Source: Amylibacter sp.
Lineage (GTDB): Bacteria; Pseudomonadota; Alphaproteobacteria; Rhodobacterales; Rhodobacteraceae
Direction of reading: 5' to 3'
Assembly (NCBI GenBank): GCA_027083485.1
Contig: JALWOO010000125.1
Location: forward strand, 1 to 7,888
Length of the DNA: 7,888 nucleotides
Positions 1 through 5,372 of this stretch are shown in pieces. The notes beneath the pieces are model-generated. The model saw nothing but the letters and a program-made list of their open reading frames with translations. It made no database searches and was not told the DNA's origin. Numbering within the stretch: position 1 is the first letter of the stretch; each line of letters opens with the position of its first letter. A program made the translations under genes and the position numbers.

Positions 1-87
1 TTCCGTGGCTTTCCCCATATCCCCGGACAGGACACCATTATCCGTTACGCGGCCAAGGGCGATGCCAACTCGGGAACGGTGTTATGA
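1..87 (+). CDS. C-terminal end of a DUF2163-type phage/GTA tail protein (partial)
   Basis: An open frame enters from the left edge and stops at 85-87, leaving 28 residues. They contain FRGFPHIPGQD, which resembles the conserved C-terminus of the DUF2163 (BR0599-like) tail proteins found as orfg13 of the Rhodobacter-type GTA and in the tail modules of Rhodobacterales Mu-like phages. The stop overlaps the start of the next gene by ATGA. In those clusters the next gene is the NlpC/P60 tail peptidase, which is what follows here. The call rests on a short C-terminal motif plus this gene order. The sequence does not decide between a host GTA cluster and a prophage. Confidence 0.6.
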   Translation, partial: FRGFPHIPGQDTIIRYAAKGDANSGTVL

Positions 88-212
88 GCCATAACCAGAC
101 CACTCCGGCGCGCATCGTCAAGGCGACCCGCCGCTGGATCGGCACGCCCTACCACGATCAGGCCTCGGTGCGCGGTGTCGGTTGCCGATGTCGTCCAGCG
201 GCAAATCGGTGA
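84..212 (+). pseudogene. NlpC/P60 phage tail peptidase, truncated after about 34 codons
   Basis: Translation starts at the ATG overlapping the previous stop. The N-terminus has the pattern of GTA/phage NlpC/P60 cell-wall peptidases: a helix with IVKATRRWIGTPY, then HDQASVRGVGC. In the family this region runs straight into the catalytic Asp-Cys-Leu-Gly motif. Here the frame reads RCRPAANR and stops at 210-212, so the catalytic cysteine, histidine and the rest of a domain of roughly 140 residues are absent. From about 186 on, the DNA belongs to a gene on the opposite strand, so this is a rearrangement breakpoint rather than a point mutation. The product cannot be an active peptidase. Confidence 0.65.
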
Positions 213-237
213 TTTCCAATAGCTTGGCTTCACGCAT
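118..237 (-). pseudogene. Truncated phage early gene, N-terminus only (possibly ParB-like)
   Basis: A start at 237 has a good Shine-Dalgarno (GGGGAAGG, 3 nt before ATG) and overlaps the stop of the upstream zinc-protein gene by 8 nt (ATGCGTGA), so it was a real, translationally coupled gene. About 17 codons appear original: MREAKLLEITDLPLDDI. After that the frame runs antisense through the truncated NlpC gene and stops at 118-120, giving a 39-aa chimera. The pattern 'LPLDDI' near the N-terminus recalls the start of ParB/Srx-like nuclease-fold proteins, which often open with a leader followed by 'xPLDxI'. That is a weak resemblance over few residues and the identity is uncertain. The break itself is better supported. 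Confidence 0.5.
180..192. other. Rearrangement breakpoint joining two truncated convergent genes
   Basis: Rightward NlpC/P60 homology ends with GGTTGC (180-185). Leftward early-gene sequence begins at about 186. Both genes are cut in their 5' parts and point at each other. An internal deletion of a collinear phage genome would keep tail and early genes in the same direction, so this join needs an inversion or recombination between two elements. No insertion sequence, target-site duplication or clear attachment core is visible at the join. The exact base cannot be fixed because the two parents may share several bases here (microhomology around GGTTGC-CGAT). Confidence 0.55.
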
Positions 238-508
238 AGGCCTTCCCCTTGTTCGGGGACCAGTCGGTGGACAACACTGAAATCCGGTCATTGCGGTGTT
301 GCTGGCACAAACGCTCGCCAACATTGTTGCTGTCAAAATCAGCCCCGCAGGCCATACATTTGCGCACTGCCGCGCCGCGCGTCCCAAAACCTGAAAGGGC
401 CTGTTCCGCCTCGCTGCGGCTGAAATACGTCCGCGAAATCCGCCCCTTATCCTTGCGGAAAACCGCCCAATACCCGTTACGGGTTTTGCTAACCGATAAA
501 TCAGACAT
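230..508 (-). CDS. Small zinc-ribbon-like phage protein, 92 aa
   Basis: The start at 508 is chosen because GGAGG lies 5 nt upstream (GGAGGTGCTTATG) and because the ATG overlaps the upstream stop by 8 nt (ATGTCTGA). The upstream in-frame extension to 547 would run into the neighbour gene. The protein has a polar N-terminal half rich in Lys, Arg and aromatic residues. It is followed by Cys51-x2-Cys54 and Cys68-x2-His71, a spacing that fits one zinc site of a treble-clef or zinc-ribbon type. A DNA- or RNA-binding accessory role in the phage early operon is plausible, but no named family is recognised. Its stop overlaps the next truncated gene by 8 nt with the same geometry, so the three genes were one transcription unit. 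Confidence 0.7.
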   Translation of the reverse strand: MSDLSVSKTRNGYWAVFRKDKGRISRTYFSRSEAEQALSGFGTRGAAVRKCMACGADFDSNNVGERLCQQHRNDRISVLSTDWSPNKGKAYA

Positions 509-809
509 AAGCACCTCCAATAATCCAGAACGCCCACAGGCAAACAAACAGACAGCCCAAGGCGATCACATCGCCAATCCAGCAATCATCCAACCGGCGC
601 ACAAACGCGCTGATCCTTGCGAAAATAGTCGGGGTCGCACTATGCTCGGGGGAAAGCGCGCGACCCCTGCCGCCTGTCGATGCGGGAGGGACCCGACAGG
701 AGGAATAATGATAGGTTTTATCGAGAATGGCTTGCCGCTCGTCTTTGGGCGCTTGCATCAGCCAGCGCACTAGAGATAGCAAACGACCTTCAGGACGTTC
801 CTGGCACAA
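501..809 (-). CDS. Small membrane protein with C-terminal transmembrane segment (start uncertain)
   Basis: The stop (501-503) overlaps the zinc-protein start, and the last residues lie over that gene's Shine-Dalgarno, so the 3' end is well placed. A hydrophobic stretch (VIALGCLFVCLWAFWIIGG) close to the C-terminus is a single likely membrane helix. The frame can start at a TTG at 809, giving 102 aa with an amphipathic N-terminal part (RLLSLVRWLMQAPKDERQAI) that has coding-like base composition by codon position. It can also start at a GTG at 602 behind AAGGA, giving 33 aa with little more than the helix. The middle part (about residues 35-60) is Gly/Arg/Pro-rich and less protein-like, so two ORFs fused by decay are also possible. 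No family is recognised. Confidence 0.5.
   Translation of the reverse strand: MCQERPEGRLLSLVRWLMQAPKDERQAILDKTYHYSSCRVPPASTGGRGRALSPEHSATPTIFARISAFVRRLDDCWIGDVIALGCLFVCLWAFWIIGGAYV
673..700. repeat. Inverted repeat, 7-bp arms, 14-bp spacer
   Basis: The arms are CCTGTCG (673-679) and CGACAGG (694-700), perfectly complementary around a G-rich spacer. On the plus strand it sits directly before AGGAGG and an ATG at 708 that opens only 21 codons. On the minus strand it lies inside the small membrane-protein frame. It could be an RNA hairpin or a protein site. No U-tract follows on either strand. Confidence 0.35.
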
Positions 810-1110
810 AGCCTAATCGGAGAGCCGTAGCTCTAGCCGCTCTAACCGCGAGTAAATATCTGGACCTCCCTGACGAAGATAGCTGCCTATTCCTAGAAAT
901 GGGCGGCTAAGCACCCAGCCGGGCAAACAAACACGCGGAATATCCCGCCACGTCACCTTTGCCCTTGAAGCCGCCTTGCCCGATACCAATGCAGCAACAT
1001 CAGAAGAGGAATGGGCAACCATTATGCTTGATCTCCTGCAACGGCTGGAGGGCATATCTGAAACCGGAAACGTGACTGCGGCGCTCTTGGCCCGTACACC
1101 TCTTTCCAAC
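810..1110. other. Region without a supported gene
   Basis: Open frames exist on both strands here, but none convinces. The plus-strand frame ending at 1314 reads acceptably between about 1020 and 1160, yet it has no good start or ribosome site and no clear base bias by codon position. The minus-strand frame from 1169 to 813 is rich in Ser, Arg and Cys, like an antisense frame. The stretch may be decayed phage sequence between the small membrane protein and the frameshifted gene to its right. Confidence 0.5.
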
Positions 1111-1363
1111 CTTCCGGCGAAACACGCCAAAGGTCTGAAGGCCCGATTGGAAGCTGTGCATAATGGCATTAAACGGGCGGGGCTTCATGGCGGCAGTCAG
1201 TTCCCGCAAACCCATTTTTGCCCTCTCCCCCAAAGCTTCGCGGATCGCATTGCCCATGTTGTCGGCAAGGGCGAAATTCCGCTTGCTTGGATTGAAACTC
1301 TGGATACGCCGTAGCAGCCAATTCGGGGCACAACCAAAGCGCAATTTTACGACGCAAATTCAT
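1000..1363 (-). pseudogene. Small phage early gene with probable frameshift near codons 25-32
   Basis: The start at 1363 is strong: AAAGGAGAGG lies just upstream and the ATG overlaps the upstream stop as ATGA (1360-1363). The frame begins MNLRRKIALWLCPEL and stays open to 1169, a 64-aa product. After about residue 27 that frame becomes poor (Cys, His, Gly, Arg-rich, with unusual codons). The neighbouring minus frame then takes over with a strong coding signature: high GC at third positions and low GC at second, reading ADNMGNAIREALGERAKMG and onward to a stop at 1000. A one-base indel between about 1268 and 1290 would join the two. A separate start inside the second frame (ATG after GGGGGAGAGG) is an alternative. 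The family is not recognised. The C-terminal 35 or so residues are again unconvincing. Confidence 0.5.
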
Positions 1364-1614
1364 GCGGCCTCTCCTTTGCCTTTAACATCGGGGCGGATAA
1401 CATCCTCCGGCCATTCAAGGTCATCTGGCCAATTCTCGGAAAACCAGTTCTTGGCCCGCACGGCTGTGCGGGTCCGGCAATCCCAGCCCTTGTTGATGAG
1501 TTTGTGGAAGAAGTCGCCCTTGCCAAAAATTCGCATGGAAACCGACCAATGCGTAATGCTGGCATGCGCTGCGTATACTTCCGCGAGTGTTATTATTTCT
1601 GCTCTCTGATCCAT
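1360..1614 (-). CDS. Phage-type conserved hypothetical protein, 84 aa, first gene of the leftward early operon
   Basis: The protein starts at the ATG at 1614. A TTG at 1641 would add nine residues, but that site lies inside the presumed operator region. The sequence has an Ala-rich helix (LAEVYAAHASITHW, 10-23), GKGDFF (31-36), a 'CRTRTAVRAKNWF' helix (46-58) and a Trp/Pro-rich C-terminal part with ENWPDDLEWPEDV (60-72). I associate this pattern with small hypothetical proteins lying next to the repressor in Mu-like prophages of Rhodobacterales, from memory and without a search. The layout of short helices would suit a DNA-binding protein. The gene is divergent from the repressor, and its stop overlaps the next start by ATGA. 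The ribosome site before 1614 is weak. Confidence 0.7.
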   Translation of the reverse strand: MDQRAEIITLAEVYAAHASITHWSVSMRIFGKGDFFHKLINKGWDCRTRTAVRAKNWFSENWPDDLEWPEDVIRPDVKGKGEAA

Positions 1615-1702
1615 GACTGGAACCCAGCTTGTAGCGGACAATCATATCAAGCCATTACTGGCTTACTATTTACGTTTTAGCCTGTAGTCGCTAAGAACAA
1701 GT
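1615..1702. promoter_or_regulatory. Divergent operator/promoter region between repressor and early operon
   Basis: This short gap separates the leftward early operon from the rightward repressor gene and holds three dyads: TTGT-x5-ACAA (1629-1641), a perfect 6-4-6 repeat at 1649-1664, and TTAGC-x8-GCTAA (1677-1694). On the minus strand TATGAT just left of the central dyad is a good -10 candidate for the early operon, without an obvious -35. On the plus strand TTACTG (1655-1660) and TAGCCT (1678-1683) are 17 bp apart and could serve the repressor. The arrangement fits a repressor that controls both promoters. The promoter assignments are inference. Confidence 0.55.
1649..1664. promoter_or_regulatory. 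Candidate repressor operator, perfect 6-4-6 inverted repeat
   Basis: AAGCCATTACTGGCTT is a perfect dyad with TTAC as spacer. It overlaps the proposed promoter elements of both divergent transcripts. Dimeric XRE/S24 repressors usually bind dyads of about this size next to their own gene. The two flanking dyads have different sequences, so they are not simple copies of this one. Confidence 0.5.
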
Positions 1703-2374
1703 ATGGATGTGATCCTAAATGAAGTTGATAAGGCCCTGAAAAAAAAGGGGTTGTCTGATGCAGCCGCATCTAAATTGGCTGTGGGGCATCCTTCGTTGAT
1801 TAAGAATTTTCGTATGCCGCGCTCGGGAGATAAGAGATATAATGTTGCCGCATTAGAGAAATTGGCCGATGTTTTGGACTTGGAACTCTACTTCGGCCCG
1901 CCGCGTGAAACGCCTGCAAGCGACACTGATCTGGTGCTGCCCAGCAAAGCAAACCCTGACGATTTCAGCCTGATCAATCTGCACGATGTGCAGGCATCCG
2001 CCAGCAATGGCGCGCAGAACCATTCGGAAAACGTGATCTCCTCACTGGCCTTTCGCAAGGACTGGCTGGCGCGCAAGGGGCTGTCACCGGATCGGACCTC
2101 GCTGATCCACATCAAGGGAGACAGTATGGAACCAACCCTGCACGACCGCGCGCTGGTCCTGATTGATCAGAAAAAAACCACCCCCACAGCACGCCGTATG
2201 TTTGCTTTTCGGGAAGGCCCCGAACTATTCGTCAAACGCCTGGAAAAACCGGACGTAAACACCCTGATCATTTCGGCCGACAACCCGGATTATCCTACCC
2301 GCGTTCTGACCCGGCATGATATGAATATGATTCATATCATCGGAGAGGTCGTCTGGACCGCGCGGGATATTTAG
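1703..2374 (+). CDS. Phage repressor with helix-turn-helix and S24/LexA-like peptidase domain, 223 aa
   Basis: A C1/LexA-type prophage repressor that would bind operators through its N-terminal domain and dimerise through its C-terminal domain. Residues 1-65 form an XRE-like helical DNA-binding region. Residues 85-223 are the S24 domain, with GDSMEPTL carrying the nucleophile Ser141 and ELFVKRL carrying the general-base Lys178. The end (IIGEVVW) is typical of the fold. The linker before the catalytic domain reads DVQASASNGAQ and lacks an obvious Ala-Gly or Cys-Gly scissile bond, so RecA-stimulated self-cleavage is uncertain. The ATG start is preceded only by a weak AAGAACAAG. An eight-A run followed by four Gs (1739-1750) encodes Lys13-Lys15. 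The gene is intact while its phage is not, so it could act as an orphan immunity or regulatory protein. Confidence 0.85.
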   Translation: MDVILNEVDKALKKKGLSDAAASKLAVGHPSLIKNFRMPRSGDKRYNVAALEKLADVLDLELYFGPPRETPASDTDLVLPSKANPDDFSLINLHDVQASASNGAQNHSENVISSLAFRKDWLARKGLSPDRTSLIHIKGDSMEPTLHDRALVLIDQKKTTPTARRMFAFREGPELFVKRLEKPDVNTLIISADNPDYPTRVLTRHDMNMIHIIGEVVWTARDI

Positions 2375-2411
2375 GGCGTGAATCCCCCTGAAAATGTGGC
2401 GGTAGACCCCA

Positions 2412-2429
2412 CGAAAACGGGCGTTTTCG
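2412..2429 (+). terminator. Hairpin downstream of the repressor gene (weak terminator candidate)
   Basis: CGAAAAC and GTTTTCG form a perfect 7-bp stem with a GGGC loop, 38 nt after the repressor stop. No U-tract follows on either strand, so intrinsic termination is doubtful. It may be a structured 3' end or a protein site. Confidence 0.3.
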
Positions 2430-2437
2430 GCGGAATC

Positions 2438-2552
2438 AGTTCCCAGTTCGAAATTGGATAAATTCAAGGTGAAACAGGGTAATACACTGTTTACAAACAC
2501 GTATTCCCGTTCTGGGAACTCAAAAACAAACTGGGAACCGGAGTTCCCAGTT
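2438..2552. repeat. Cluster of four GTTCCCAG-type sites
   Basis: The core GTTCCCAG occurs at 2438-2450 (plus), 2508-2521 (minus, within TTCCC-x5-GGGAA), 2529-2538 (minus) and 2543-2552 (plus). Most copies extend to GTTCCCAGTT. The set lies in the AT-richer gap 60-180 bp after the repressor stop. In Mu-like phages the repressor gene lies near the left end, whose outer few hundred bases carry several transposase-binding sites, so this position suits that role. Alternatives are binding sites for another regulator or replication iterons. The motif differs from the dyads before the repressor gene, so these are probably not the same repressor's operators. Confidence 0.55.
2529..2552. repeat. Perfect 10-bp inverted repeat with 4-bp spacer
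   Basis: AACTGGGAAC and GTTCCCAGTT flank the spacer CGGA. It is the two right-hand members of the GTTCCCAG cluster placed head to head. As RNA it would form a strong hairpin, but no U-tract follows. As DNA it looks like a dimer-binding site. A TG/CA-type phage terminus could lie just to its right: the first CA is at 2561-2562, which is conjecture. Confidence 0.55.
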
Positions 2553-2562
2553 CACGCTGGCA

Positions 2563-2882
2563 ATTAATCAGCATCTGCAAGTTTTATTCGTGCCGGCCAC
2601 AAATAAAATCCCGCCTAATCAATCCTTTAAAAGCCGCCCCCTCAAAACACCCCTAAAACGCCACAAACGCCCAAAGCGCCACCAATTGGCCTGATACGCC
2701 CATACTGCAAGACATAACCGTCAGGCCGTTCACAGGCCCTTTAAAGGCCATCAAACCCCTATTTTACAAAGGCCATCCGGCTTCTTCCCGCTTCATTCGG
2801 GGTAGTCCGGCTTACTGCAATATGTTGTGTCAAACTACATTGAACGGGATGCCACGACAAAGGTTGTTGTCGCGGGCACCTG
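2563..2882. other. Intergenic stretch without a supported gene
   Basis: No frame here has both a start signal and protein-like composition. The stretch is rich in A and C runs on the plus strand. It contains a 10-bp palindrome CCTTTAAAGG (2738-2747), a direct repeat AAAGGCCATC (2743-2752 and 2768-2777) and a direct repeat TCCGGCTT (2776-2783 and 2806-2813). It probably spans the change from phage-derived to chromosomal DNA, but no junction can be pinned down by eye. Confidence 0.5.
2852..2875 (-). terminator. Hairpin just after the monooxygenase/reductase stop codon
   Basis: CGACAA (2855-2860) pairs with TTGTCG (2867-2872) around AGGTTG, and two further G-C pairs form beyond one mismatch. 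The stem begins about 8 nt after the stop of the leftward gene, the usual place for a 3'-end hairpin. There is no U-tract on the minus strand, so it may be a weak or Rho-assisted terminator. Confidence 0.35.
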
Positions 2883-5228
2883 CTATTCCTCTTTCAAATG
2901 ACTGCTTGGGGAGCCGCGCATTTGCAATTCCATCAGTTTTTCGCGTGTTTTGGCTTGTTCCCTTTGTGCCTGATCCGCCCCGGCCAGATATTGCTTTGGC
3001 CATTGCCCTGTATCCCTGACACCGTACCATGCCGCCGCTTGATGGGTGAACATCGGATTCCACATATGCGGGCGCCCCAGGGCCACCAGATCGGCGCGGC
3101 GGGTGTGCAAGATGGTGTTGACCTGTGATGCTTCGGTAATTGCGCCAACGGCCATGGTGGCGATTTTGGGGACATTGCGGATGGCTTCGGCAAACTGGGC
3201 CTGAAACATCCGCCCATAGCGCGGTTTTTGATCCGGCACCGTCTGACCGGCGGACACATCGATCAGATCGCAACCGGCCTCGCTGAAGGCCCGGGAAATC
3301 GCAAAGGTATCGACCTCGGTAATGCCGTCTTCCATCCAGTCGCTGGCGGAAATACGCACCGACATTGGCCGATCTGCTGGCCAGACGGCGCGCATGGCTT
3401 TGAACACTTCCAACGGAAAACGCAGGCGGTTTTTGATGCTGCCGCCGTATTCATCGGCGCGCCGGTTGGTCAGGGGCGAAAGGAAAGACGCCAGCAAATA
3501 GCCATGCGCGCAATGCAGTTCCACCATGTCGAACCCTGCCCTTGCGGCGCGTTTCGTGGCGGCCACAAAATCATCCCGCACGCGGTCCATACCGGCGCGA
3601 TCCAGTTCGGCGGGCGTGTCGCTGATACCGGCCATCCACGGGATCGCAGAAGCCGACACCAGCGGCCAGTTGCCGCTTTCAAGCGGGTAATCCATTTTCT
3701 GCCAGCCCAATTGCGTAGAGCCTTTGCGCCCCGCGTGCCCCAGCTGCAAACAGATTTTTGCAGCGGTGTTGTTGTGGGTGAAATCCACGATGTCTTTCCA
3801 CTGGGCTTCCTGCGTATCGGTCCAGATCCCCGGACAGCCCGGCGTGATGCGGGCATCCGCCGACGGGCAGGTCATTTCCGTAAAGATCAACCCCATACCG
3901 CCGGTGGCATGAGAGCCGTAATGCACCTTGTGCCAATCGGTCAGGTTGCCGTTTTCATCGGCGGAATACTGCGCCATCGGCGACATCACCACACGGTTGG
4001 GCAGTTCCATGCCGCGCAGGGTGAACTTGGCAAACATCGGGGATGGGCGGGTCTGGCGCAGATCCTCGCCGGTTTCGCGCAGGTGGCGTTCATACCATTC
4101 GTCATCCGCCTTGCGCACAAACTCCGGATCCCGCAGCATCAGGTTTTCATAGGTCACCGACTTGGCACGGCACATGACCACCATGGCAAATTGCATCGGG
4201 TCCATGTCCCAGGACCGGTCCATATGTTCAAACCACGCCAGCGACACATCGGCGTTGTGCTGGATGATCTGCACCGGCGTGCGGCGGGCTTCGTCATAGG
4301 CGGCAAAGGCCTTGTCCACGCTCTCCTCTGCATGTTCCACCAGCGCATCCGACAGGCCGATCGCGCAATCCATCGCCAGTTTGGTGCCCGAGCCGATCGA
4401 AAAATGGGCCGAGGCCTTGGCGTCCCCCAGAATGACAATATTCCCCGCCGACCAGTTTTCACAGAAAATGCGCGGAAAAATCCGCCAGTGCGAGCGGTTC
4501 AGCAACAGCGGGTGGCCCTGCAATTCCTCTTTGAAAATCGCCTCCAGCTTGACCTTCGACCCCGGCTCGTCGAATTCCTTAAACCCGTGGCCCTGCCAAC
4601 AGGCTTCATCCATTTCAAATACCCAGGTAGAGCGCCCTTTTTCGTATTGATAGGAATGGCCGATAATGATGCCGTGTTCCGTTTCGCGGAAGAAATAGTT
4701 GAATTCATCCATCGGCCGCGTCGATCCCATCCAGCAAAACCGGTTGGTGCGCATGGTCAGCGACGGTTTGAACTGGTCCTTGTACAGCTGGCGAATTTGC
4801 GAACCGATGCCGTCAGAGGCCACAATCACATCGGACTCCTTGAAACGCCCGGCAATTTCGGTGGCCGGGATTTGCACGCCAAAGGTCATTTTCACGCCAA
4901 GGTCCGCACAACGCCGCTGCAACACATCCAGCAAAGTCTGGCGTGATACCCCGCAAAAACCGTTGCCGCCACAGCGTATTTCATGGCCCTTGTAATGAAT
5001 GGCTACATCCTGCCAATAGGCAAATTCATCACGAATCATCTCGTAGGTTTCGCGATCCCGACTAAGGAATTCATCCAGCGTATCATCAGAAAACACCACC
5101 CCGAAACCAAAGGTATCATCCGCACGGTTTTGTTCGAAAACCTCGATTTCCCAATCAGGACGGGCTTTTTTCGTTAGAATTGCGGTATATAGCCCCCCCG
5201 GGCCGCCCCCGATAATAGTGATTTTCAT
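2883..5228 (-). CDS. 2-Aminobenzoyl-CoA (anthraniloyl-CoA) monooxygenase/reductase; annotated elsewhere as bifunctional salicylyl-CoA 5-hydroxylase/oxidoreductase
   Basis: A 781-aa cytosolic two-domain flavoenzyme. In the characterised Azoarcus enzyme, 2-aminobenzoyl-CoA is hydroxylated with O2 and NAD(P)H, and the ring is then reduced to a non-aromatic cyclohexene-type CoA thioester. Residues 1 to about 390 are a group A flavin monooxygenase: GGGPGG (7-12) for FAD, ASDG (137-140) and ILGDA (266-270). Residues about 396-760 are an Old Yellow Enzyme-like reductase: SPMAQYSA (416-423), LQLGHAG (494-500), LHCAHGYL (571-578, His572/His575 pair), FLSPLTNRRADEYGGS and ALGRP (716-720). The YqjM-like cysteine of the PMC motif is Ala419 here. 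The length is normal for the family. The start at 5228 has AGAGGAG 5-7 nt upstream. Substrate choice between aminobenzoyl-CoA and salicylyl-CoA cannot be settled from sequence. No CoA ligase is in the window. Confidence 0.85.
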   Translation of the reverse strand: MKITIIGGGPGGLYTAILTKKARPDWEIEVFEQNRADDTFGFGVVFSDDTLDEFLSRDRETYEMIRDEFAYWQDVAIHYKGHEIRCGGNGFCGVSRQTLLDVLQRRCADLGVKMTFGVQIPATEIAGRFKESDVIVASDGIGSQIRQLYKDQFKPSLTMRTNRFCWMGSTRPMDEFNYFFRETEHGIIIGHSYQYEKGRSTWVFEMDEACWQGHGFKEFDEPGSKVKLEAIFKEELQGHPLLLNRSHWRIFPRIFCENWSAGNIVILGDAKASAHFSIGSGTKLAMDCAIGLSDALVEHAEESVDKAFAAYDEARRTPVQIIQHNADVSLAWFEHMDRSWDMDPMQFAMVVMCRAKSVTYENLMLRDPEFVRKADDEWYERHLRETGEDLRQTRPSPMFAKFTLRGMELPNRVVMSPMAQYSADENGNLTDWHKVHYGSHATGGMGLIFTEMTCPSADARITPGCPGIWTDTQEAQWKDIVDFTHNNTAAKICLQLGHAGRKGSTQLGWQKMDYPLESGNWPLVSASAIPWMAGISDTPAELDRAGMDRVRDDFVAATKRAARAGFDMVELHCAHGYLLASFLSPLTNRRADEYGGSIKNRLRFPLEVFKAMRAVWPADRPMSVRISASDWMEDGITEVDTFAISRAFSEAGCDLIDVSAGQTVPDQKPRYGRMFQAQFAEAIRNVPKIATMAVGAITEASQVNTILHTRRADLVALGRPHMWNPMFTHQAAAWYGVRDTGQWPKQYLAGADQAQREQAKTREKLMELQMRGSPSSHLKEE

Positions 5229-5260
5229 GGCATTTCTCCTCTGGATAAAAATACCATATG

Positions 5261-5275
5261 CTTAAACTTTTTAAG
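5261..5275. promoter_or_regulatory. Inverted repeat 6-3-6 near the monooxygenase/reductase start
   Basis: CTTAAACTTTTTAAG has perfect 6-bp arms. It lies in the spacer of the proposed leftward promoter, about 35 bp upstream of the start codon, where a bound protein would block transcription. The size and AT content would suit MarR- or TetR-type regulators, but the sequence alone does not identify one. Confidence 0.4.
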
Positions 5276-5359
5276 GTTAAAGCTTTTTCTTGCATAAGAT
5301 AAATACGCACTTCAACATACTCAAGCACCGCCTTGGGACTGGCCAATACCGATTTCTTC

Positions 5360-5372
5360 TCAGAAGTTCTGA
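5360..5372. promoter_or_regulatory. Perfect 13-bp palindrome between the divergent units
   Basis: TCAGAAGTTCTGA has 6-bp arms around a central G and lies almost midway between the two start codons. It overlaps a second dyad, CTTCTCAGAAG, on its left. The position suits one regulator acting on both transcripts. Confidence 0.4.

Noticed and set aside
680..910. Plus-strand 76-aa open frame
   Set aside because: It has no ribosome site at its ATG. Base composition by codon position is not coding-like (second positions richer in GC than third), while the minus strand in the same stretch looks coded.
813..1169. Minus-strand 118-aa open frame
   Set aside because: The composition is rich in Ser, Arg and Cys, as in antisense frames. 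It has no ribosome site and no recognisable motif.
976..1314. Plus-strand open frame with a helix-rich look (LLDLLQRLEG-like region)
   Set aside because: It has only a TTG start, no ribosome site and no clear codon-position bias. Its 3' half is antisense to a better supported minus-strand frame. It is kept only as a possible decayed fragment.
2738..2813. Short repeats (CCTTTAAAGG, AAAGGCCATC twice, TCCGGCTT twice) considered as a CRISPR or attachment site
   Set aside because: The repeats are 8-10 bp, differ from each other and lack regular spacers. No cas gene, integrase or tRNA lies nearby.
3228..4946. 572-aa open frame opposite the monooxygenase/reductase
   Set aside because: It lies wholly antisense to a clearly identified gene. 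Its His/Arg/Gly/Pro-rich composition is typical of a shadow frame.
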